Positions 18,430 through 26,260 of a stretch of DNA of 64,000 bases are shown piece by piece (position 1 is the first letter of the stretch; the number at the start of each line of letters is the position of its first letter). The DNA comes from Pseudaminobacter salicylatoxidans (lineage in GTDB: Bacteria > Pseudomonadota > Alphaproteobacteria > Rhizobiales > Rhizobiaceae). The notes under the pieces were generated by a model. It was not told where the DNA came from. It was given only the letters and a program-made list of their open reading frames with translations, and did not search any database. Made by a program: the position numbers and the translations under genes. The stretch spans positions 248,001 through 312,000 of the forward strand of contig NZ_QGGG01000003.1 of the NCBI RefSeq assembly GCF_003148475.1, in the 5' to 3' direction.

Positions 18430-19560
18430 ATGGCACCACAAGCTCCATCCCGCAAGAGCGCGGACCCGACGCAGGCAATCGCGCCGCAACTGCTGGCCTG
18501 GTACGACGCCAACCACCGTGAACTGCCATGGCGCATCGCGCCGCGTGAACTCGCGAAAGGCGTGCGGCCCGATCCCTACCGCGTCTGGCTGTCTGAGATC
18601 ATGCTGCAGCAGACGACCGTCGAGGCCGTAAAGCCCTATTTCCGCGCCTTCCTCAAAAAATGGCCGGACGTTTCTGCGCTCGCCGCCGCCGACAACGAAG
18701 ACGTCATGAAGGCCTGGGCTGGCCTCGGCTATTATTCGCGCGCCCGCAACCTCAAGGCCTGCGCCAATGCGGTGGCGGCTGGCGGGGGTGCGTTCCCCGA
18801 CACGGAAACGGACCTGCGCGCCCTGCCCGGCATCGGCCCCTATACGGCCGCCGCCATCGCCTCGATCGCCTTCAACCGGCCGGCGGCGGTGATGGACGGC
18901 AATGTCGAACGCGTCATGTCACGGCTCTACGAGATCGCCACGCCTCTGCCCGAGGCCAAGCCGGAGATTCGCGCCCTGCTCGAAACGCTGGTACCCAACG
19001 ACCGGCCCGGCGACTTCGCGCAGGCGATGATGGATCTCGGCGCCACCGTCTGCACGCCGCGCCGGCCGCGCTGCATGCTGTGCCCGCTGCGGGACGACTG
19101 CCTGGCGCTGGCGCATGGCGATCCCGAATTCTACCCGGTCAAGGCGGCGAAGGCCGAGAAGCCGGCGCGGCGCGGCGCGGCCTTCGTGGCGGTTCGGCCC
19201 GACGGGGCCGTGCTCTTGCGCAAGCGACCGGAAAAGGGTCTGCTCGGCGGCATGACCGAAGTGCCGACCACCGGCTGGACCGCACGGCAGGACGGGGCGA
19301 CGGAAAGCGATGCCGCGCCCTTCCCCGCAAATTGGCAAAAGGCCGGAAATATCACCCATATTTTCACGCATTTTTCGCTCGAATTGCATGTTTTCCGGGC
19401 CGAGATTCATCAAATCGCGACCCCGAATGACCATTTCTGGGCGGCTGCCGACGATCTTCATGGGGAAGCCCTGCCGACTGTCATGAAAAAGGCAATCGAA
19501 GCCGCCATACCAGGGGCGACCCGCAAGCCGCATTCCATCAGACCAAAGAGGCCCAAATGA
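18430..19560 (+). CDS. mutY: A/G-specific adenine glycosylase MutY
   Basis: MutY removes adenine mispaired with 8-oxoguanine. The 376-residue protein has the helix-hairpin-helix LPGIGPYTAAAIASIAF with the catalytic Asp in VMDGNVERV, and the [4Fe-4S] loop C-x6-C-x2-C-x5-C seen as CTPRRPRCMLCPLRDDC. The C-terminal Nudix-like domain, which recognises 8-oxoG, is present (AFVAVRPDGAVLLRKRPEKGLLGGMTEVP). I prefer the ATG at 18430; a GTG at 18412 is in frame. The stop overlaps the start of the next gene by four bases (ATGA), so the two are translationally coupled. Confidence 0.95.
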   Translation: MAPQAPSRKSADPTQAIAPQLLAWYDANHRELPWRIAPRELAKGVRPDPYRVWLSEIMLQQTTVEAVKPYFRAFLKKWPDVSALAAADNEDVMKAWAGLGYYSRARNLKACANAVAAGGGAFPDTETDLRALPGIGPYTAAAIASIAFNRPAAVMDGNVERVMSRLYEIATPLPEAKPEIRALLETLVPNDRPGDFAQAMMDLGATVCTPRRPRCMLCPLRDDCLALAHGDPEFYPVKAAKAEKPARRGAAFVAVRPDGAVLLRKRPEKGLLGGMTEVPTTGWTARQDGATESDAAPFPANWQKAGNITHIFTHFSLELHVFRAEIHQIATPNDHFWAAADDLHGEALPTVMKKAIEAAIPGATRKPHSIRPKRPK

Positions 19561-20168
19561 CCGAAATCCGTCACATCGTCTTCGACATCGGCAAGGTGCT
19601 CATCCATTACGATCCGGACCTGCCCTTCAGCCGGCTGATCCCCGACGAGACGGAACGGAAGCGGTTCTTCGAGACGATCTGCACCAGCGAATGGAACATC
19701 GAGCAGGATCGCGGGCGCGGCTGGGAAGAGGCAGAGGCGCTGCTGATCGCGGAGTTTCCCGAGCACGAGGAAAACATCCGCAATTTCCGCCACCACTGGC
19801 ACGAAATGGTGCCGCACGCCTATGACGACAGCGTCGAGTTCATGGAAGCGCTGATTGACAAGGGCCACGACGTGACGCTGCTGACCAACTGGGCGAAGGA
19901 CACCTTCGTGGAGGCGCGCGGCCGCTTCCCCTTCCTCGACAGGCCGCGCGGCATCACCGTTTCAGGCGAGATCGGCATGATCAAGCCCGACCGCGGCATC
20001 TACGACCACCACGCGGCAACCTTCGGGCTGGAGCCCGCCGCCACCGTCTTCATCGACGACAGCCAGAAGAATGTGGACGGCGCCAGGGCCGCCGGCTGGC
20101 AGGCGGTGCTGTTCCAAAATGCCAAAACGCTCGAGGAGGACCTCGAGCGTTTCGGGATCAGCCGGTGA
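19557..20168 (+). CDS. HAD-IA family hydrolase (YihX-like)
   Basis: This 203-residue haloacid dehalogenase-type phosphatase begins with motif I, HIVFDIGKVL. As in YihX-type glucose-1-phosphate phosphatases, the second Asp of DxD is replaced (DIG). Motif II is LLTNW, the motif III lysine is in MIKPD, and motif IV is VFIDDSQKNVDGA. The substrate is not known. It overlaps mutY by four bases. The last codons, for TLEEDLERF, contain a perfect 12-bp inverted repeat (20125-20152) that can form a hairpin at the end of the message. Confidence 0.9.
   Translation: MTEIRHIVFDIGKVLIHYDPDLPFSRLIPDETERKRFFETICTSEWNIEQDRGRGWEEAEALLIAEFPEHEENIRNFRHHWHEMVPHAYDDSVEFMEALIDKGHDVTLLTNWAKDTFVEARGRFPFLDRPRGITVSGEIGMIKPDRGIYDHHAATFGLEPAATVFIDDSQKNVDGARAAGWQAVLFQNAKTLEEDLERFGISR
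20125..20152. repeat. Perfect 12-bp stem-loop inside the 3' end of the HAD gene
   Basis: AAACGCTCGAGG and CCTCGAGCGTTT flank a 4-nt AGGA loop, all within the coding sequence 16 nt before the stop codon. It could stabilise the mRNA end or aid termination between the convergent HAD and ccrM genes; no T-run follows. Confidence 0.6.
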
Positions 20169-20217
20169 CTGGAAACCGGACCAATCGGTAGGTGGTGAAG
20201 CGTGCCGGCGCGGCAGG

Positions 20218-21412
<1,195 letters not shown>

Positions 21413-21548
21413 AATTGGTGAAGCGGTGGCCGATTTTGTCGATTGGAAAACCGGGTGCGTTTGCGATGAAGGCTGCGATGGTGTATGCGGGCGGGCAACC
21501 TATATAGGGCGCAACGCCCCTTCCCTTCCCTGAATTCCCCGGATTGCC

Positions 21549-22238
21549 ATGACCCAGCCCGATCTCGTCATATTCGATTGCGACGGCGTTCTCGTCGATT
21601 CAGAAATCATCGCAGCACGCGTGGAGGCGGACCTCCTGACCGCCGCCGGCTTCCCGATCGAGGCGGAGGAACTGGCCGAACTCTATGCGGGCCTGACCTT
21701 CAAGGACATTCTGCTCAAGATCGAGGAACAGTCGCAGATCCCGTTCCAGGCGACGCTGATCGACCAGGCCGAAAAGCTGGTGGACCAGCGGCTTGCCGCC
21801 GAGGTGCGAGCCATAGACGGCGTGTATGAAGCCGTGGCCAGCGTGACCGCGCCGCGCTGCATCTGCTCCAATTCGAGCAGCGAGCGCCTTGAAATGACGC
21901 TCGGCAAGACCCGCTTGCTGCCCTTCTTCTCCGGCCGTATCTTTTCGTCGCTCGACACGCCCAGCAAGAAGCCGAAACCTTCGCCGGACGTTTTCCTGCA
22001 TGCGGCCACGACGCTCGGCGCCGATCCGGCGCGAACCTTCGTAGTGGAGGATTCGGTGCATGGCGTGGCCGGCGCGCGCGCGGCCGGCATGCGGGTGGTG
22101 GGCTTCACCGGGGCCTCGCACAGCTATCCCGGCCATGCCGATGCGTTGACCGAGGCCGGGGCCGAAACCGTCATCCGCCGCTGGGCGGATTTCGCAGGCG
22201 TGGTCGCCGCGCTGACGGAATGGTCGGAAGACGCGTGA
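21549..22238 (+). CDS. HAD-IA family phosphatase (phosphoglycolate phosphatase-like)
   Basis: This 229-residue hydrolase has complete HAD motifs: the nucleophile DxD in LVIFDCDGVLVDSE (residues 10-14), the Ser of motif II in CICSNSSSERL, the lysine in KKPKPSPDVF and the acidic pair in FVVEDSVHGVAGARAAGM. The cap follows motif I, as in beta-phosphoglucomutase and phosphoglycolate phosphatase relatives. The substrate is unknown. It is divergent from ccrM. A perfect stem-loop spans its stop codon and serves as the terminator between it and the convergent lipoprotein gene. Confidence 0.9.
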   Translation: MTQPDLVIFDCDGVLVDSEIIAARVEADLLTAAGFPIEAEELAELYAGLTFKDILLKIEEQSQIPFQATLIDQAEKLVDQRLAAEVRAIDGVYEAVASVTAPRCICSNSSSERLEMTLGKTRLLPFFSGRIFSSLDTPSKKPKPSPDVFLHAATTLGADPARTFVVEDSVHGVAGARAAGMRVVGFTGASHSYPGHADALTEAGAETVIRRWADFAGVVAALTEWSEDA

Positions 22239-22249
22239 TCGCGTCTTCC
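22226..22249. terminator. Bidirectional stem-loop spanning the HAD stop codon
   Basis: GGAAGACGCG and CGCGTCTTCC form a perfect 10-bp stem around TGAT, which includes the stop codon of the HAD gene. It lies between two convergent genes. T-runs are short on both sides, so termination may be partial. Confidence 0.55.
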
Positions 22250-22258
22250 CTGATCTGC

Positions 22259-22819
22259 TTACTTGCCCTTGGCCGGCGGGCCTTCGTCGAAGCCGGCGTA
22301 AAGTTGCACATTCTGCTCGGCCGGGATCGGGAAGGTTACGGCCGGGTCGTTGAAGACGAACTGGGTGGCGGTGGAGGTATCGCTGACCGTCACCTCGAAT
22401 TTATGCAGCTTGGAATAGAGAACCTTCTGGTCCATGCCCTGCACCGCCACGACGCGGATTGGCATGGTGATCTTGCCGGGAGCGCCTTCCGGCCCCGGAA
22501 CCACCTTGCCCGCAATAGCCACGTTCAGCGTCAGCATGCCGTCGGCACGGCTGCAGGCGCGCGTGACCTGCGCGATGGACGCCTGATAGACCAGCTTGGA
22601 GGCATCGTCCTGGCCGCCCTTGGCGTAAGTGCTGAAAAAGGCCGTTCCCTCGCGCAGCGTCACATTCGGGCAGTAGGCCCTCAGTTCGCTTTCCGCTACC
22701 TTGGGCTTTGCCGCGCTGTCAGCCCCGCCACCACTGGACTGGCAGCCCGCGACGACAATCATAAGGCTCGAAAGCGCAAGGCCCGCCACAACACGGCTAT
22801 CGATAGATCGAAACTTCAT
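22259..22819 (-). CDS. Putative lipoprotein, 186 residues
   Basis: The protein begins with a lipoprotein signal, MKFRSIDSRVVAGLALSSL followed by the lipobox VAGC, so Cys would be lipidated and the protein anchored in the envelope. After a Ser/Gly linker the mature part has cysteines in YCPNV and TRACS, and a compact beta-rich body ending with FTIPAEQN-like sequence (VTFPIPAEQNVQLY). I do not recognise a family with a known role; similar lipoproteins are widespread in Rhizobiales. The ATG at 22819 has GAGGGAA 9 nt upstream. It is divergent from thrC. Confidence 0.8.
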   Translation of the reverse strand: MKFRSIDSRVVAGLALSSLMIVVAGCQSSGGGADSAAKPKVAESELRAYCPNVTLREGTAFFSTYAKGGQDDASKLVYQASIAQVTRACSRADGMLTLNVAIAGKVVPGPEGAPGKITMPIRVVAVQGMDQKVLYSKLHKFEVTVSDTSTATQFVFNDPAVTFPIPAEQNVQLYAGFDEGPPAKGK

Positions 22820-22943
22820 ATGCTGAACTTCCCTCTCGCAAAGCTGGCGCTGGTATAGCAATCGCGCGGCAAAAATGCGACTGACGGTGCGCAAGTTTTC
22901 AACGGTTGGCTTCCATCATGAAGCGGAACGCCAGGACAGACGG

Positions 22944-24344
22944 ATGACGATGAACTACATCAGCACTCGCGGGGAAGCGCCCGCACTCGGTTTTTCCGAC
23001 GCGGTCCTGACCGGACTGGCGCGCGATGGCGGCCTCTACATTCCCAGCGAATGGCCGCAGTTCAGCGCGGCTGAAATCCGGGCCATGCGCGGCCTTTCCT
23101 ATCCCGACCTCGCCATCCGCCTGCTGACCCCGTTCCTCGGCGGCGAGATTTCCGCGCCGGCCTTCGAGCGCATCGTGCGCGAGGCCTATGCCACCTTCCG
23201 GCACGAGGCCGTGTGCCCGATCGTGCAGCTTGGCGCCAACAGCTTCGTGCTGGAGCTTTTCCACGGCCCCACGCTCGCCTTCAAGGACGTGGCCATGCAG
23301 ATGCTGGCACGGCTGATGGACCATGTTCTGGCCGAGCGCGGCCAGCGCGCCACCATCACCGCAGCAACCTCCGGCGACACCGGCGGCGCCGCCATCGACG
23401 CCTTCGCGGGCCGCGACCGCACCGACATGTTCGTGCTGTTTCCCAAGGGGCTCGTCTCGCCGGTGCAGCAGCGCCAGATGACCACGCACACGGCAAGCAA
23501 TGTCCACGCTCTGGCGGTCGAGGGCAATTTCGACGACTGCCAGGACCTCGTGAAAGAGATGTTCAACGACCATGCGTTCCGCGACCGGGTCTCGCTTTCG
23601 GGCGTGAACTCGATCAACTGGGCGCGCATCATGGCCCAGATCGTCTACTACTTCTCGTCCGCCCTTTCGCTCGGTGCGCCGGACCGCCCGGTTTCCTTTA
23701 CCGTGCCGACCGGCAATTTCGGCGATATTTTCGCCGGTTACGCCGCCAAGCGCATGGGCCTGCCCATCGAGCGGCTGGTGATCGCCACCAACGACAACGA
23801 CATCCTCGCCCGCACGCTGGCCACCGGCGAATACCGCACCACCGGCGTGGTGGCGACGACCTCGCCGTCCATGGACATCCAGGTTTCCTCGAATTTCGAG
23901 CGCCTGCTGTTCGAGACCACCGGCCGCGACGCGACTGCCGTGCGCCGCTACATGGCAGGCCTCAGGCAATCCGGCGCCTTCACCATCGAGGCTCCGGCGC
24001 TGGAAAAGATCCGCACCGGGTTCGACGCCGGTCGCGCCACCATGGCCGAGACGGCCGAAACCATCGGCGAGACGCTGAAGACCTGTTCCTACCTGCTCGA
24101 CCCGCACACGGCGACGGCCGTGCATGTCGCGCGACAGCATGCAGGTGAAGCGCCGATGGTGATCCTGGCCACGGCGCATCCGGCCAAGTTCCCGGCGGCG
24201 GTGGAGGAAGCCTGCGGCGTGTCGCCATCGCTGCCAGTTTGGCTGGAGGGGTTGATGGAGCGCGAAGAAAGGTTCACGATAGTTCCTTCCAACCTGAAAA
24301 TGGTGGAAGATCATATAAGCCGCCATGCGCGGGCGGCGCGTTAG
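22944..24344 (+). CDS. thrC: Threonine synthase
   Basis: ThrC converts O-phosphohomoserine to threonine with PLP. The 466-residue protein is of the longer bacterial/fungal class: MNYISTRGEAP at the start, the PLP-lysine in HGPTLAFKDVAMQ, TSGDTGGAAIDAF binding the phosphate, and PTGNFGDIFAGYAAKRMG. I chose the ATG at 22944, with AGGAC upstream; ATG 22950 is equally possible. ThrB, which makes the substrate, is encoded about 8 kb away on the other strand. An M16 peptidase gene follows after 14 nt, the usual arrangement in rhizobia. Confidence 0.95.
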   Translation: MTMNYISTRGEAPALGFSDAVLTGLARDGGLYIPSEWPQFSAAEIRAMRGLSYPDLAIRLLTPFLGGEISAPAFERIVREAYATFRHEAVCPIVQLGANSFVLELFHGPTLAFKDVAMQMLARLMDHVLAERGQRATITAATSGDTGGAAIDAFAGRDRTDMFVLFPKGLVSPVQQRQMTTHTASNVHALAVEGNFDDCQDLVKEMFNDHAFRDRVSLSGVNSINWARIMAQIVYYFSSALSLGAPDRPVSFTVPTGNFGDIFAGYAAKRMGLPIERLVIATNDNDILARTLATGEYRTTGVVATTSPSMDIQVSSNFERLLFETTGRDATAVRRYMAGLRQSGAFTIEAPALEKIRTGFDAGRATMAETAETIGETLKTCSYLLDPHTATAVHVARQHAGEAPMVILATAHPAKFPAAVEEACGVSPSLPVWLEGLMEREERFTIVPSNLKMVEDHISRHARAAR

Positions 24345-24358
24345 GGAGTAAGAATTAT

Positions 24359-25651
24359 ATGGGTGTTGAGGTAAGCCGTCTGTCGAACGGCCTGACGGTC
24401 GCCACCGAAACCCTTCCAAGTATCGATTCCGTCGCATTGGGGGTGTGGGTCAAGTCCGGGGCCCGCAACGAACGCGATGACGAGCATGGGATGGCTCACC
24501 TCCTTGAACACATGGCGTTCAAGGGAACCAACAAGCGAAGCGCATTCCAGATCGCTTCCGAAATCGAGAATGTGGGCGGCGAGATCAACGCCGCCACGAG
24601 CGTGGAAACAACCGCCTTCTATGCCCGCGTGCTCGCCGACGACCTGCCGCTGGGGCTCGACCTGCTGGCCGACATCCTGACCGAGTCGAAATTCGACCCG
24701 GAAGAACTGGAGCGCGAGCAAAACGTGATCCTGCAGGAAATCGGCGCCGCGCACGACACGCCCGACGATGTCGTGTTCGACCATTTCACCGAGACCGCCT
24801 TCCGCCACCAGACGCTCGGCCGCTCGATCCTCGGCACGCCCGAGACCGTCAAATCCTTTACTTCCAAACAGCTTCATGCCTTCATGGAACGCCAGTATGG
24901 CGCCGACCGCATGATCGTCGTGGCCGCAGGCGACGTGAAGCATGACGAGTTCGTGCGCGACGTGGAGCGGCGGCTGGGCGGCTTCCGCCCCAAGGCCGAT
25001 GGCGTGATACCGCAATATGCCCACTATGTCGGCGGCGACTATCGCGAGCATCGCGACCTGATGGATGCCCAGATCGTGCTCGGCTTCGAGGGTCGCGCCT
25101 ATCATGTGCGCGACTTCTATGCCTCGCAGATCCTGTCGATGATCCTCGGCGGCGGCATGTCCTCGCGGCTGTTCCAGGAGGTGCGTGAAAAGCGCGGCCT
25201 GTGCTACTCTGTCTATGCCTTCCATTGGGGCTTTTCCGACACCGGCCTGTTCGGCATCCACGCCGCGACCGGCCAGAGCGACATCCGCGAACTGGTTCCG
25301 GTGATCATCTCCGAACTGGAGCGGGCCGGCGGCAAGATCCTTCAGGAAGAACTCGACCGGGCGCGCGCGCAATATCGCGCCGGCCTCATCATGTCGGCCG
25401 AAAGCGCATCCAGCCGCGCCTCGCAGATCGCCCGCCAGCTTCTGCTGTTCGGCCGCCCGATCGCCAAGGAAGAGCTGATGGAACGGCTGGGCGCGCTCAC
25501 CGTCGATCGCCTGACCGACCTTTCTTCGCGTCTTTTCTCGACCAAGCCGACGATCACGGCCGTGGGGCCGGTCGGCTCGCTGCCCGCCTATGAGGAGATC
25601 TGCACCTCGCTTCCAAGCACTGCCAACGGCCTGCGCCAACTGGCGGGCTGA
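24359..25651 (+). CDS. M16-family zinc peptidase (mitochondrial processing peptidase-like)
   Basis: This is a pitrilysin-family metallopeptidase of 430 residues, related to the beta subunit of the mitochondrial processing peptidase. The inverted zinc motif HxxEH is HLLEH (47-51), with the downstream metal-binding Glu in the ATSVETTAFYARVL region. The C-terminal half has the paired inactive-like domain with MILGGGMSSRLFQEVREKRGLCYSVYAF. The natural substrate is unknown. The ATG at 24359 has GGGAGT about 9 nt upstream. The upstream part of the longer open frame only repeats thrC sequence in another frame. Confidence 0.93.
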   Translation: MGVEVSRLSNGLTVATETLPSIDSVALGVWVKSGARNERDDEHGMAHLLEHMAFKGTNKRSAFQIASEIENVGGEINAATSVETTAFYARVLADDLPLGLDLLADILTESKFDPEELEREQNVILQEIGAAHDTPDDVVFDHFTETAFRHQTLGRSILGTPETVKSFTSKQLHAFMERQYGADRMIVVAAGDVKHDEFVRDVERRLGGFRPKADGVIPQYAHYVGGDYREHRDLMDAQIVLGFEGRAYHVRDFYASQILSMILGGGMSSRLFQEVREKRGLCYSVYAFHWGFSDTGLFGIHAATGQSDIRELVPVIISELERAGGKILQEELDRARAQYRAGLIMSAESASSRASQIARQLLLFGRPIAKEELMERLGALTVDRLTDLSSRLFSTKPTITAVGPVGSLPAYEEICTSLPSTANGLRQLAG

Positions 25652-25661
25652 CAGGCTCACA

Positions 25662-26258
25662 ATGTTCGCGCTCCCTTTCTTTCGCCGAGATTCGCCGGCG
25701 CTGAGAGGCGAGCGCGTACATTTGCGCGTGCCCGAAGCCAGCGATTACCGCGAATGGGCGGTGCTGCGCGGCGAAAGCCGCACCTTCCTCGAGCCATGGG
25801 AGCCGCGCTGGGCGCCGGACGAACTGGAGCGCACGGCCTGGCGCCATCGCCTCAGCCGCTACCGCGAGGATTTCGCCAACGGCAATGCGGCTGCCTTCTT
25901 CATTTTCGACAATGAGACGAATCGGCTGGTCGGCGGCATCACGCTCGGCAATATCCGCCACGGCGTCGCCCAGACCGGACAGGTGGGCTACTGGATCGGG
26001 GCGCGTTATGCCGGACAGGGCCTGATGCTCGACGCCGTGCTGCTGCTTTCCAACTTCGCCTTCGATACGCTGAGGTTGCACCGGATCGAGGCGGCTTGTA
26101 TTCCCAGCAACAAGCGTTCGATCCGTGTGCTTGAAAAAGCCGGATTTCAGCGTGAAGGACTGCTGCGATCCTATCTCAGGATCAACGGAAACTGGCACGA
26201 TCACTATCTCTACGCCTTGATCGCGGACGATCGGCGTGGTGTCACGACAAAGGGTTGA
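25662..26258 (+). CDS. GNAT-family N-acetyltransferase (RimJ/RimL-like)
   Basis: The 198-residue protein resembles ribosomal-protein N-acetyltransferases. The GNAT core is seen as GERVHLRVPEASDY at the first strand, VGGITLGNIRHGVAQTGQVGYWIG, the acetyl-CoA loop ARYAGQGLM, and the C-terminal IPSNKRSIRVLEKAGFQREGLLRSYL, typical of RimJ-like enzymes. The substrate is uncertain. The ATG at 25662 lies 10 nt after the M16 stop. The stop codon sits against the TTG start of the next gene, so the four genes thrC, M16, GNAT and EAL form one operon-like run. Confidence 0.9.
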   Translation: MFALPFFRRDSPALRGERVHLRVPEASDYREWAVLRGESRTFLEPWEPRWAPDELERTAWRHRLSRYREDFANGNAAAFFIFDNETNRLVGGITLGNIRHGVAQTGQVGYWIGARYAGQGLMLDAVLLLSNFAFDTLRLHRIEAACIPSNKRSIRVLEKAGFQREGLLRSYLRINGNWHDHYLYALIADDRRGVTTKG

Positions 26259-26260
26259 TT

